From: Brevibacterium zhoupengii
Lineage (GTDB): Bacteria > Actinomycetota > Actinomycetes > Actinomycetales > Brevibacteriaceae
Reading direction: 5' to 3'
Length of the DNA: 64,000 nucleotides
Assembly: GCF_021117425.1 (NCBI RefSeq)
Contig: NZ_CP088298.1
Span: 3,596,001-3,660,000 of the forward strand
Shown in pieces: positions 8,579-18,314 of this stretch (its first letter is position 1; every line of letters begins with the position of its first letter). Under the pieces are notes generated by a model. The model was given only the letters and a program-made list of their open reading frames with translations. It was not told the origin of the DNA and ran no database searches. Made by a program: the position numbers and the translations under genes.

Positions 8579-9325
8579 ATGAGCATCTTCCAAAGGATCG
8601 CGGCGATCTTTGGCGCCAAGGCCAACAAGGCACTGGACAAAGCCGAGAACCCCAATGAAACCCTCGATTATTCATATCAGAAGCAGCTTGAGCTGCTGCA
8701 GAAGGTACGCCGCGGTGTTGCCGATGTCGCCACCAGCCGCAAGCGCCTCGAGCTGCAGATCACCCAGCTCGAACAGCAGCAGAACAAGCTCAGCGGTCAG
8801 GCCCAGAAGGCCATGGAGGTCGGCCGCGAGGACCTCGCACGTGAGGCACTGACACGGAAGTCGGGCCTGGACCAGCAGATCACCGATCTGCAGGGACAGC
8901 ACGAAGGACTGCAGGGCGAAGAGCAGAAGCTGACTCTGGCATCACAGCGGCTGCAGGCCAAGGTCGACGCCTTCCGCACACGGAAGGAAACGATCAAGGC
9001 CACATACAACGCAGCAGAGGCACAGTCGAAGATCGGTGAAGCCTTCTCGGGAATCTCCGAAGAACTCGGCGACGTCGGGCTCGCGGTCCAGCGCGCCGAG
9101 GACAAGACCGCTTCGCTGCAGGCACGTGCCGGTGCAGTCGACGAGCTCATCGCTTCGGGTGCCCTCGAAGATGTCACCGGTTCGTCGAAGGACGACATCA
9201 GTGCACAGCTCGATGCGCTCTCAAGCGAGAACGATGTCGAGATGGAACTCAACCGGATGCGTGAGTCACTGCCAGCGTCGTCGAACAAGCAGCAGCAGTC
9301 GCTTGAAGGCGAGGACAAGCAATGA
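8579..9325 (+). CDS. pspA: PspA/IM30-family membrane-stress protein
   Basis: A 248-residue protein of the PspA/Vipp1/ESCRT-III-like family: short amphipathic N-terminus (MSIFQRIAAIFGAKANKALD) followed by almost continuous coiled-coil helices (about 25-190) with many Gln and Glu. Known: PspA binds and stabilises stressed membranes from the cytoplasmic side. The ATG at 8579 has AGGAG about 10 nt upstream (gcaggagtcg). It is the first gene of pspA-pspAA-htpX-pspAB; its stop overlaps the pspAA start (ATGA), so the first two are translationally coupled. Confidence 0.93.
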   Translation: MSIFQRIAAIFGAKANKALDKAENPNETLDYSYQKQLELLQKVRRGVADVATSRKRLELQITQLEQQQNKLSGQAQKAMEVGREDLAREALTRKSGLDQQITDLQGQHEGLQGEEQKLTLASQRLQAKVDAFRTRKETIKATYNAAEAQSKIGEAFSGISEELGDVGLAVQRAEDKTASLQARAGAVDELIASGALEDVTGSSKDDISAQLDALSSENDVEMELNRMRESLPASSNKQQQSLEGEDKQ

Positions 9326-9606
9326 TCATCCGAATCATGGGCGAAGGCCAGTTTGATGTTGCAGACGTCGACCAGAACCTGATGCAGAAGTACGACAACC
9401 AGGTCGAGGACGCAGTCAAGGCAGGAAACGAAGAGGCTGCCAAGAACGCTCTGCAGTCCCTCCACGACTACGTCGTCGGGAACGGCAAGCCCGTCTCCGA
9501 TGACTATCTCGGTTCGAGCGAGGCCGTCGTACCGTTCATCGATGCGACGCTGCAGGAGATCACGGAGCTCCTCACCGGTGAAGGCTTCATCCCGGATCCA
9601 GCCTGA
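9322..9606 (+). CDS. pspAA: PspA-associated protein PspAA
   Basis: A 94-residue acidic protein beginning MIIRIMGEGQFDV and ending GEGFIPDPA, which matches the PspAA domain described from comparative genomics of actinobacterial psp loci, where it is encoded next to pspA. The molecular function is not established; it is presumed to act with PspA in the cytoplasm. Its ATG overlaps the pspA stop by 4 nt. An 11-bp hairpin lies between it and the next gene. Confidence 0.85.
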   Translation: MIIRIMGEGQFDVADVDQNLMQKYDNQVEDAVKAGNEEAAKNALQSLHDYVVGNGKPVSDDYLGSSEAVVPFIDATLQEITELLTGEGFIPDPA

Positions 9607-9629
9607 TCCACATAGTTTGATATCGATGA

Positions 9630-9668
9630 TTCCGGCCCACTGCCTTCACCCGAGGTTGTGGGCCGGAA
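9630..9668 (+). other. Intercistronic hairpin between pspAA and htpX
   Basis: A perfect 11-bp inverted repeat (TTCCGGCCCAC at 9630-9640, GTGGGCCGGAA at 9658-9668) with a 17-nt loop and no following T tract. It may attenuate or process the mRNA so that pspA-pspAA are made in excess over htpX-pspAB. Confidence 0.5.
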
Positions 9669-9693
9669 CTGACTTAACCAGAGAGGAACCACG

Positions 9694-10605
9694 ATGAAGA
9701 ATCGCTTCGTCAAGGACAACGGACTCACCATGCGCATGGGGTGGACGATCTTCCTCAACGGACTCATCTATGTGATCCTCATTCTGGCCATCTGGTGGAT
9801 CTTCGGAGGAAGCGTCTCCGGAGTCATCATCGCCGTGCTCATCAGCGCGGGCGCGTTCTTCTTCCAGTGGTACTTCTCCGACAAGATCGCGATGAAGGCG
9901 ATGGGTGCACGGGAGGTCGCCCCCGAGGAGGCCCCGGAGCTGCACACCATGGTCGATCGTCTCTGTCAGCTTGCCGATTCAACCAAGCCACGCGTCGCCG
10001 TATCGAACTCAGCGATTCCCAATGCCTTCGCCACCGGTCGTTCACCGCAGCGTTCGGTCGTCTGTGTCACCCGCGGCCTGCTCGAGAAACTCGACCGTGA
10101 TGAGGTCGAGGTCGTGCTCGCTCACGAACTCTCCCACGTCGCCCACCGCGACGTCACCGTCATGACCGTCGCCGGAGTCACCGGCGTCGTGGCCGCACTG
10201 ATGATGCGCGCCGGCTACTACATGAGCTTCGGACGTTCGAACAACAACAACGGCGGCGTCCCCGTCCAGCTGCTGTTCGTCCTCGTCGGAGCCGTCGTCT
10301 ACGGCCTCTCGTTCCTCCTCATCCGCAGCCTCTCGCGCTACCGCGAACTGGCCGCAGACAGAGCAGCCGCGATCCTCACAGGCGCGCCTTCGACCTTGGC
10401 CTCTGCGCTGACGAAGCTGAGCGGAGACATGAGCAAGATCCCGGAGAAGGATCTGCGAGCCTCTTCTTCGGCAAACCATCTGGCGCTCATTCCCGCCGCC
10501 AGCGGCAAGGCCGCCATCACGCAGCTCTTCTCCACTCACCCTTCCCTCGACAAGCGCTTGGAGCAGCTGGCGAGGATCTCCGGGCAGCTCTCACAGCAGC
10601 AGTGA
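9694..10605 (+). CDS. htpX: HtpX-like M48 membrane zinc metalloprotease
   Basis: A 303-residue protein with two N-terminal membrane helices (about 17-60), the zinc motif H144-E145-L-S-H148 (LAHELSHVAH), a further membrane region (about 157-215) and a downstream ERxxAD-type third-ligand segment (YRELAADRAA). Known: HtpX proteases degrade damaged integral membrane proteins. Clustering with pspA, pspAA and pspAB fits a membrane quality-control role. Shine-Dalgarno AGAGGAA lies about 7 nt before the ATG. The gap to pspAA is 87 nt. Confidence 0.92.
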   Translation: MKNRFVKDNGLTMRMGWTIFLNGLIYVILILAIWWIFGGSVSGVIIAVLISAGAFFFQWYFSDKIAMKAMGAREVAPEEAPELHTMVDRLCQLADSTKPRVAVSNSAIPNAFATGRSPQRSVVCVTRGLLEKLDRDEVEVVLAHELSHVAHRDVTVMTVAGVTGVVAALMMRAGYYMSFGRSNNNNGGVPVQLLFVLVGAVVYGLSFLLIRSLSRYRELAADRAAAILTGAPSTLASALTKLSGDMSKIPEKDLRASSSANHLALIPAASGKAAITQLFSTHPSLDKRLEQLARISGQLSQQQ

Positions 10606-10656
10606 CGATCACTGCGCTGACCTCAATCGCACCGACCGACATCCACTAGGAGTTTC

Positions 10657-11256
10657 ATGGGTTTCTTCGACGCGCTGTTGGGCCGTTCCAAACCGAAGCG
10701 GGCTAACCTCGACGATCTTTTCGCGCTTCCCCCCGCCGCGCTGACGCTCGAAGCCGCGACCGGCTTCAAACCCACCGGCGTCGGAGCAGTGGCGTTCCGA
10801 CAGGTCGAGGGGGCGGCGTTCCAGACCGCTGAGTCCGAGAGCATCGCCCTCATCAGCTCCGATCCGGCCGCGAACGTGTCACAGCGCAACGACGGCTTCG
10901 GCTACACCTGGCAGGTGGTCTCCGACAACGACGCCGAGGTGGTCAACCTCGTAACCAATCTGCACGCCGTGAATTCGGCTCTGGTCAGCCAGGGGTTCGA
11001 TACCATGCTGCTGTGCTCGACCGTCTACTTCGCCAACCCGGACGGACGCCGCCTGGCACTCGTCTACCAGTACAAGCGCGGTACGTTCTATCCGTTCGCA
11101 CAGTCGGGTGCCAAGCAGCGTGACAATCCTCTGGAGATTCAGATCCGCGGCGTGCTGGCCAACGAACTCCCGTTCGAAGAGGACACGTCACGGTGGTCGG
11201 CGCTATGGGACGCACCGGGCCTCAACGACTCACCTGAGTCGAACACACAGCGCTGA
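10657..11256 (+). CDS. pspAB: PspA-associated protein PspAB
   Basis: A 199-residue soluble protein starting MGFFDALLGRSKPK, with the conserved segment FALPPAALTLEAATGFKPTG that is typical of the PspAB family found beside pspA/pspAA/htpX in actinobacteria. Its function is unknown; a cytoplasmic regulatory or adaptor role in the phage-shock response is inferred from gene linkage only. Shine-Dalgarno AGGAG lies 5 nt before the ATG, and a long terminator follows at 11296. It is the last gene of the operon. Confidence 0.85.
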   Translation: MGFFDALLGRSKPKRANLDDLFALPPAALTLEAATGFKPTGVGAVAFRQVEGAAFQTAESESIALISSDPAANVSQRNDGFGYTWQVVSDNDAEVVNLVTNLHAVNSALVSQGFDTMLLCSTVYFANPDGRRLALVYQYKRGTFYPFAQSGAKQRDNPLEIQIRGVLANELPFEEDTSRWSALWDAPGLNDSPESNTQR

Positions 11257-11295
11257 TCCCCGGGCGCCCGAGAGCCCCGGGCGCCCAAGGGATCA

Positions 11296-11343
11296 GATAA
11301 GGCAGAAGGGACGTCCCCGCGGGGGCGTCCCTTCTGCCTTATC
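11296..11343. terminator. Bidirectional terminator between pspAB and the S4-domain gene
   Basis: A 23-bp stem (11296-11318 with 11321-11343, one G-T wobble) forms between two convergent genes. The strong GC core and outer AAGG/CCTT arms make it effective in either direction. Confidence 0.8.
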
Positions 11344-11412
11344 AGTACCAGTCAGTTCCAGTTCAGCGGCCGCTGTGACTCTGGACCCTGAGTCCTATTC
11401 GATTGCAGTGAC

Positions 11413-11625
11413 CTATTCAGTCGATATCTGGATGACCTCACCCAGCGCTTCGACCGTGTCTCCCGGACGGATCGTGGCACCTCGGCGAGTTTCGACCTCA
11501 CCGTTGACCACAACTTCACCGTCAGCGATCATGTCCTTGGCCATCGCACCGTGTTCGGCGACACCATGGAGCTTGAGCAGCTGACCGAGTTTGATCGAAT
11601 CGCCGCGAATCTCGATCGTCTCCAT
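11413..11625 (-). CDS. Small S4-domain RNA-binding protein (YbcJ/RqcP-type size)
   Basis: A 70-residue protein that consists of a single S4 fold (METIEIRGDSIKLGQLLKLH, then DMIADGEVVVNGEVETRRG with the typical GxVxVNGxxxxRRG motif). Known: stand-alone S4 proteins bind structured RNA or ribosomes. Its ATG shares one base with the stop of the upstream Gly-rich membrane protein (TGATG), so the two are translationally coupled. The precise role is unknown. Confidence 0.82.
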   Translation of the reverse strand: METIEIRGDSIKLGQLLKLHGVAEHGAMAKDMIADGEVVVNGEVETRRGATIRPGDTVEALGEVIQISTE

Positions 11626-12458
11626 CAGAAAAGATCTCCCAGGTCGAATCCGTCGCCGCCGAAGAGACCGCCGCCATCGCCGCCGTCGCCTCCACCGAAG
11701 AATCCTCCGCCGTCTCCGCCAGCATCGCCACCACCGGCGTCACCGCCGGTCGCGTCTCCGCCGACGTCGCCGTCCCAGCCACCGCCGCCCATGCCGCCGA
11801 ACATCATCGACCCCATGAGCACGCCGGGCAGAAGTCCCGAGCCTGCATAGGAGTTGAAGTATCCGCGGTTGTATTCGGCGTAGGCAGGGCCTGCTTCCCA
11901 GTAGGCACGGCGAGTGTGTCCGTCACCGGTCACGACCTTGCGCACCGCTGGTTCGGCGCCCACGGCCACGCGTTCGGCATCGGCAGCACAGACGGGAACC
12001 GGTCGCAGCTGTCCACCGGCTGGTGCCCAGTCGATGTCCTCGACCGAGGGGCCGTGCTGTGGGTTGAAGAAGCATGGGGGGCGACGGACGGGAAGCGGCT
12101 TACCGTCAACGCGGGCCCGCAGGCACTTTGCGGCATAGCGACCGTCCTCCAGAGCCTCGGTGACATGGCGGATGTCGGAGGGCTCGTCGACTTTGTCGAG
12201 CGTCTCCTTGGCGACGTCGTAGGAATCCAGTGCCTGCTTGTAATCCTGCGAACCGCCGGTGTCGAGTTCGACCCCGGCGGTGAGGATATCGAGTTCGGCG
12301 ACTTCCTCGCCGAAGGACGTGACGTCTTCTTCAGCGGTCTTCGTCACCTGACGGAGCTCAGCGTCGGCGAGCTCCTTCTTTCGGTGCTTTTCCTTGCGGT
12401 AGCTCACGAAGAAAATGGTGCCGAGCACCACGAGTATTATCAGGAATACTGCTCCCAC
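11625..12458 (-). CDS. Single-pass membrane protein with Gly/Asp-rich C-terminus, function unknown
   Basis: A 277-residue protein starting with GTG; GGAGG lies 8 nt upstream on the minus strand. Residues 2-19 form an N-terminal membrane helix followed by a basic stop-transfer patch and a helical, acidic domain (about 25-115). A middle part has a conserved-looking Cys-containing segment (PPCFFNPQHGPS) and a Tyr/Trp/Asn-rich stretch (YWEAGPAYAEYNRGYFN). The last 60 residues are almost only Gly, Asp and Phe. I do not recognise a functional family; similar architecture is known from uncharacterised actinobacterial membrane proteins. It is coupled to the downstream S4 gene. Confidence 0.72.
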   Translation of the reverse strand: MGAVFLIILVVLGTIFFVSYRKEKHRKKELADAELRQVTKTAEEDVTSFGEEVAELDILTAGVELDTGGSQDYKQALDSYDVAKETLDKVDEPSDIRHVTEALEDGRYAAKCLRARVDGKPLPVRRPPCFFNPQHGPSVEDIDWAPAGGQLRPVPVCAADAERVAVGAEPAVRKVVTGDGHTRRAYWEAGPAYAEYNRGYFNSYAGSGLLPGVLMGSMMFGGMGGGGWDGDVGGDATGGDAGGGDAGGDGGGFFGGGDGGDGGGLFGGDGFDLGDLF

Positions 12459-12675
12459 GATCTATGCCTCCCCAGCAAAACGAGTCACCAATCAGTATGC
12501 CGGATGAGTCTGACAAGGGACTGAACCGAAACCTTGTATCCGCTCAGTTGGCGGGCCCAAAACCTGAACTTCCGACCGGCACCCGTCCCCACACCGATCG
12601 CGGTATTCGTCCCGACGCTCATCGCGGTCACAGCAGGTGCCCGAGTCCGGCCTGCGAAGAGTGTGAGACGTGGCC

Positions 12676-13425
12676 TCAGCTCAGGTGGCTGAGACCTTTG
12701 ACGAGGGTCGCAGCTCCACCGCCGAGGGCGAGGATGATCATCGCGATTCGCGCAGTCGAGGATTCGATCTTCTTCGACAGCCAGTCACCGCTGACCAGTC
12801 CTGCGACGAGCACCGCCCCGATTCCGATCCAGGTCGGTGCCGCCAACTGCGGCCAGGAACTGTGATCGAACACGGCCTTGAAGATGACCGCCGAGGTGGT
12901 CCCCACGACAAGGAACGGCTGCAGAGTGGCCGCGAACTTCCGCTGTTCCCATCTCGTCAGCACAGCGTAGGCGCTGACGGCCGGTCCTCCCGCCCCCGCA
13001 GCTGCTGACATCGTTCCCGAGAGGAATCCGGTCGTGAATTTGGTGCCGAAGTTCACCGGCACGGTCTTACCGACCCGGCCGATGATCATAGAGCTGATGA
13101 GGGAGACGATGATGAGCAGACCGATGAGTATCTGCAGAGGTGGGGCCGGAAGAGCCGCGGCCAGGAGAGCACCCGGGATCGAGCCGAGCACGGCACCCGA
13201 CGACAGCTTCCAGAACGAGCCCCACTCCACCTCTTCGAAGGTGCGGACGAAGACGGTGCCGCTGGCGATGATGCCGCAGATGTTGACGAGCACGACACCG
13301 GAGAACGGGTCGAGCAGAAGCACAAGGAAAGGGCCACTGACCAGGCCGAATCCCATACCCGTGACCCGCTGCGACACTGCCCCGAGGAACACTGCGAACA
13401 GGATGAGCACAACGACGGGTTCCAT
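12676..13425 (-). CDS. TauE/SafE (TSUP) family sulfite or sulfonate exporter
   Basis: A 249-residue protein with about eight membrane segments and the family's duplicated pattern; GMGFGLVSGPFLVLLLDP in the first repeat and AAAGAGGPAVSAYAVLT in the second are typical of TSUP transporters, which move sulfite, sulfoacetate or other small organic anions across the inner membrane. The start at 13425 is supported by TAGAAT ending 7 nt upstream, implying a leaderless transcript. It is divergent from the DUF1707 gene at 13478, and only 52 bp separate the two start codons. Confidence 0.87.
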   Translation of the reverse strand: MEPVVVLILFAVFLGAVSQRVTGMGFGLVSGPFLVLLLDPFSGVVLVNICGIIASGTVFVRTFEEVEWGSFWKLSSGAVLGSIPGALLAAALPAPPLQILIGLLIIVSLISSMIIGRVGKTVPVNFGTKFTTGFLSGTMSAAAGAGGPAVSAYAVLTRWEQRKFAATLQPFLVVGTTSAVIFKAVFDHSSWPQLAAPTWIGIGAVLVAGLVSGDWLSKKIESSTARIAMIILALGGGAATLVKGLSHLS

Positions 13426-13477
13426 TTGCTCAATTCTAGTTCAGGGCTCATATCCGGGCGGGGTTACAGTAATAGTC

Positions 13478-14254
13478 ATGAATGCCTCGCCCCTGTGGTC
13501 CCGATTCAGCGCTGATCCCCGCGCTTACGGACAGGTGCGCGCGTCTGACGCCGATCGCGCCGTCGTGACCGATGTGCTGTCCGAGGCGTTTGCGCTGGGC
13601 CAGATCGATGCGGAGGAATTCGACGAACGCAGTGAGGCTGCCAACCGCCTGAAGACTCTGGGAGAGGTCCCCGAACTCGTGCAGGACCTCGTCATCGCCG
13701 AGGCGGGCGAGGTCGAACCCGGAGAACTCGACGATTCCGCTCGCGCTCAGGCCCTGGCCCGGTTGGATGCCGATCGTGTCCCGATCACCCCTGAACAGAT
13801 CGATGCCGCCGCACAGAAGTACTACCGGGACCGAGTCCGGAATGCGCTGTTGGGAATGATCGCAGGTCCTGCTGGCGTCACCCTTGCCATCTGGGCCTTC
13901 ACCTCATTCGCTTCGGGCGGGCTGATCTTCTTCTGGCCGATCTTCGTCATCCTACCGATGCTCTTCGGGGCGATCTCACAGATCTCCAACAAGGAGAGCC
14001 TCATCCGGAACCGGAAGCGCGAGCTGACGAAACGGGCCAGGGCGCAGCTCGGCGATGCCGAAGCGAAACGCGAGCTCGAAGAGCGCAGGAACAACGATGA
14101 CGACGATGAGGATCCCGAGGATACGTTCGGTCGCGGATTGCAGCCACCTCATCCCCTTGCCCCGCCCTTCTCACCGGGACGAGACTCGCCACGTGATGAA
14201 ATGCGCAGGCGACGCGAAGAGCGCCGCCGCAGACGCCGAAACCCCTGGGACTGA
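13478..14254 (+). CDS. DUF1707 domain membrane protein
   Basis: A 258-residue protein. The N-terminal DUF1707 domain (about 15-70) contains VRASDADRAVVTDVLSEAF and LGQIDAEEFDER, the standard signature. Two membrane helices follow (about 127-165), then a strongly charged C-terminal tail with an Asp/Glu run and a terminal Arg-rich cluster. DUF1707 is common in actinobacteria and of unknown function, possibly cell-envelope related. TACAGT ends 7 nt before the ATG and no Shine-Dalgarno is seen, so translation is probably leaderless; this also decides the start against the much longer open frame. A 9-bp hairpin at 14289-14327 may terminate it. Confidence 0.83.
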   Translation: MNASPLWSRFSADPRAYGQVRASDADRAVVTDVLSEAFALGQIDAEEFDERSEAANRLKTLGEVPELVQDLVIAEAGEVEPGELDDSARAQALARLDADRVPITPEQIDAAAQKYYRDRVRNALLGMIAGPAGVTLAIWAFTSFASGGLIFFWPIFVILPMLFGAISQISNKESLIRNRKRELTKRARAQLGDAEAKRELEERRNNDDDDEDPEDTFGRGLQPPHPLAPPFSPGRDSPRDEMRRRREERRRRRRNPWD

Positions 14255-14340
14255 AGCACCCACGTCCGCACGCAGGCCAGTCCGCCCAGCAGGCCAGTGC
14301 TCAAGTCAGATCACCACGCTGGCCTGCCCCAGTATGCCTG

Positions 14341-14724
14341 TCAGGGGTGAAAGACCCGGATCTGAGCGAATTCCTCGGCTTTGTTGGTACGGAACCACAA
14401 CGTGTGTGAGAAGTGTTGGATGTCGTCTCCATCGCTCGAGTTCTCCCACTGCCCCCATGCCGCGGCGGCCTTGCCGTGGGTGATGGCGGCCTCGAGATGA
14501 CCGGCCACGGGATTCGAAGCTGAGATACCCAGCAGAGCGGCGAGGACCTCATCACGACCGGTGCTGGTCGCGACTCCCCCGCTGCCGACGATCTGGAGGA
14601 TGCAGTCCTCAGCGATCACCTCGGCGAGGGCGGGCTCGTCTCCTGTGAACAGGTTCTCCTCGAACCTGGCCACGAACATATTCTTGGGGCTGTTTCCACA
14701 CGATTCTGTGCCAGTGAACGTCAT
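14341..14724 (-). CDS. SnoaL-like / NTF2-like small protein
   Basis: A 127-residue protein with the cone-shaped NTF2/SnoaL pattern: N-terminal helix followed by ALAEVIAEDCILQIVG, a middle GRDEVLAALLG helix and C-terminal strands with alternating aromatic residues (HFSHTLWFRTN). Members include isomerases, ketosteroid-type enzymes and non-catalytic ligand binders; no substrate can be assigned. The start at 14724 was chosen because TAGCCT ends 7 nt upstream (leaderless pattern) and the 23 extra residues of the longer frame overlap the groEL terminator region. Confidence 0.7.
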   Translation of the reverse strand: MTFTGTESCGNSPKNMFVARFEENLFTGDEPALAEVIAEDCILQIVGSGGVATSTGRDEVLAALLGISASNPVAGHLEAAITHGKAAAAWGQWENSSDGDDIQHFSHTLWFRTNKAEEFAQIRVFHP

Positions 14725-14764
14725 GGCACCCAGGCTACGGTACGGCCAGCAGGCAGAGAAGAGA

Positions 14765-14794
14765 CGTGCCGGCACCCTTTCGGGTACCGGCACG
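14765..14794 (-). terminator. Terminator after groEL
   Basis: A 13-bp stem with one mismatch (14765-14777 with 14782-14794) and a tttc loop lies 24 nt past the groEL stop on the minus strand; the downstream minus-strand sequence is pyrimidine-rich (TCTCTTCTCT). Confidence 0.7.
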
Positions 14795-14817
14795 GCTCAT
14801 CGAGCGAGAGGGGCTGA

Positions 14818-16461
<1,644 letters not shown>

Positions 16462-16612
16462 TTAGATCCTCCCTGATGGAGTGGAGTGGGATTCCAGAGC
16501 AGTCGTCAACGCCCGCGACGGCAGAGAGTGGGTCCGCATGTTCCATTCCACATATGGACCACGCTCTCGAGACAACTGATGAGAAACCCAGTGGTTTTCA
16601 CCAGTACTAGAT

Positions 16613-16639
16613 TTAGCACTCTCCCCATGCGAGTGCAAA
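16613..16639 (-). promoter_or_regulatory. CIRCE element (HrcA operator) of groEL
   Basis: TTAGCACTC - 9 nt - GAGTGCAAA matches the CIRCE consensus TTAGCACTC-N9-GAGTGCTAA at 17 of 18 arm positions. The minus-strand TTGCAC inside the right arm can serve as a -35 box, so HrcA binding would block the promoter. The hrcA gene is not in this window. Confidence 0.93.
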
Positions 16640-16755
16640 TATTGCGCGTTCCCGCGGCCTTCGAATCGGGTGGATTCCGCGGGATTGCGCGGTTCGGCCC
16701 AGCGCGAAACTTCAGCGCCGTCCACTGCGTGGACCGCTGCGCGCCAGACAACTGA

Positions 16756-16787
16756 AAAGCGCCAAGCAGTTACCTGCTTGGCGCTTT
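16756..16787 (-). terminator. Terminator after the cold-shock gene
   Basis: A perfect 14-bp stem (AAAGCGCCAAGCAG with its complement) and 4-nt loop lie 73 nt past the csp stop; on the minus strand the right arm ends in TTTT. Confidence 0.85.
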
Positions 16788-16860
16788 CCCCGATCGGAGG
16801 GATTCGGGCTTTCGCCGTCTTCCCGCCGCAGCGGATCAAAAGAGTTTACGTACGTGAGTC

Positions 16861-17064
16861 TCAGAGGAGGGTGACGGATTCCGCCTGAGGACCCTTTTGT
16901 CCTTCTCCAACTTCGAACTCAACCTGCTGGCCCTCTTCGAGAGCGCGGTAGCCGTCCATCTGGATTGCGCTCCAGTGAACGAACACGTCCTGGTTGTTGC
17001 CTTCCAGGGTGATGAATCCGTAGCCCTTTTCGGCGTTGAACCATTTGACGGTACCTTGTGCCAT
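16861..17064 (-). CDS. cspA: Cold-shock domain protein (CspA family)
   Basis: A 67-residue single cold-shock domain with RNP1 ([10 protein letters not shown]) and RNP2 (VFVHWSAI) motifs, an RNA/ssDNA-binding chaperone. [16 protein letters not shown] is the standard actinobacterial start; Shine-Dalgarno GGAGAA lies 4 nt upstream. It is monocistronic with its own terminator. VHWSAI instead of the usual VHFSAI is a conservative aromatic change in RNP2. Confidence 0.97.
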   Translation of the reverse strand: MAQGTVKWFNAEKGYGFITLEGNNQDVFVHWSAIQMDGYRALEEGQQVEFEVGEGQKGPQAESVTLL

Positions 17065-17421
17065 TACTTCTCCATACAGTGCAGTGTCATTGACATTCCG
17101 TCACCTCATTGCGACCGGTCTGGCCGCGCCGCGGACAACGGAAGCTAGTAAAAATCAACCGACCCCGCGATTTCTCTCATTGACCTCTAGAGAATGATCT
17201 CGGTGAAGCACGAATAGAACACAAGGGCAGTGCTTGCCTAGCTGATGCAACTCTACCCCAGCGCCGCACAGGTCCTCCGGCCGCTCAACACTGTTACCAA
17301 TTCGTTATCAAGGTGTGTTCGACGGCGTCTTTTCCGGTACGAAACCTCCGCCGATCACCGACTTCACCGGCACAAAAGAGAAATGCGCTGCCGGTCATGA
17401 CAACGAGCTGGCGCGTGGGCC
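17065..17421 (-). other. Long non-coding region upstream of csp
   Basis: No gene was found in these 357 bp. It holds the csp Shine-Dalgarno at its left edge and an AT-rich patch near 17147-17161 that may contain the promoter, which would leave a 5' leader of roughly 70-90 nt. Long leaders are known for csp mRNAs. No convincing hairpin or conserved RNA was seen. Confidence 0.4.
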
Positions 17422-18045
17422 TCAGCCGTTGTTGTCCACAGCCCCGGCCGAGCCGGAATCTGCGCCGCCTTCGGCCGAATCGCCCTCGCCGGAGCCGCCT
17501 TCGCTGGGCTCTGGTCCGCGCTCGGCGATGTCGGAGCAGATGACGACGGTGATGTCCGCGTCGAAGTCCGTCGAGGCTTCTGTGGCCTCGATTCCGAGTG
17601 CGTCGGCGACCATCTTCGCCTGAGATTTATTCGACTCGTCCGAGTAGTAGACCGTGGAGACGCTCAGCCCGGTCGAATAGTTGCCGACCTGGCCGATGCC
17701 CCAGCCCTTCTCCTCCACTGCTTCGGAGAATTTCTTCGCAACTCCGGAGACTCCCGAACCATTGAGCACGTCAACCGTAAGCTCCGAATCGGCGACGCTG
17801 ACTTCGCTTTCACTCGGCGATGGGCTCGCCGAGGCGGTCTTATCGGATCCGGAATCGGCGACGTTGGACTCGGGGTCCTTCATCGAGGACGTGATGATGT
17901 TGATGGCCGCGACCACCAGCAGAACGGCAACAAGTGCCAGGATGATGACCAGCGCGATGGCACCGACGTTCGATTGCGCTGAGGAGTCCTGTCGATGGGC
18001 TCCGCTGCGTCGTCCGGGTTCGATCTCGTCGAATTCGTCAGTCAT
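17422..18045 (-). CDS. Membrane-anchored LytR_C domain protein
   Basis: A 207-residue protein: short Arg/Asp-rich cytoplasmic tail, a membrane helix (about 29-50), a Ser/Asp-rich linker and a LytR_C domain (about 88-170, beginning LTVDVLNGSGVSGVAKKFSE). The C-terminus is Gly/Ser/Glu-rich. LytR_C domains are found with or without LytR-CpsA-Psr ligase domains, and this one has no ligase, so it may be an accessory cell-wall protein. It follows the DUF3263 gene with a 2-nt gap, a pair often seen in actinobacteria. Confidence 0.85.
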   Translation of the reverse strand: MTDEFDEIEPGRRSGAHRQDSSAQSNVGAIALVIILALVAVLLVVAAINIITSSMKDPESNVADSGSDKTASASPSPSESEVSVADSELTVDVLNGSGVSGVAKKFSEAVEEKGWGIGQVGNYSTGLSVSTVYYSDESNKSQAKMVADALGIEATEASTDFDADITVVICSDIAERGPEPSEGGSGEGDSAEGGADSGSAGAVDNNG

Positions 18046-18047
18046 GT

Positions 18048-18314
18048 CTACCTCGAGACGCGGGCTTGTGCGCGTTCGCTCTGCCGCGTGGTGCGGATGC
18101 GACGCAGGCGTTTGACCAGCATAGGGTCACTGGCAAGTGCGGCAGGATTGTCGAGCAGGGAATTGAGGATCTGGAAGTAGCTGGTGGCAGACATGTCGAA
18201 CCGTTCACGGATCGCGTGGTCCTTGGCTCCACCGTATTTCCACCACCGCCGCTCGAACTCCAAAACGGACACCTCGAGCTCACTCAGTTCGGGGGCGCCT
18301 TGGTTCTGCGGCAT
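18048..18314 (-). CDS. DUF3263 protein (HTH-like)
   Basis: An 88-residue basic protein: EVSVLEFERRWWKYGGAKDHAIRE followed by FDMSATSYFQILNSLLDNPAAL matches DUF3263, an actinobacterial family with a probable helix-turn-helix. Shine-Dalgarno GAAGGAG lies upstream and an AT-rich GATAAT/TAATAT box (about 18351-18358 on the minus strand) is a plausible -10. First gene of the DUF3263-LytR_C pair. DNA binding is predicted, not shown. Confidence 0.85.
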   Translation of the reverse strand: MPQNQGAPELSELEVSVLEFERRWWKYGGAKDHAIRERFDMSATSYFQILNSLLDNPAALASDPMLVKRLRRIRTTRQSERAQARVSR

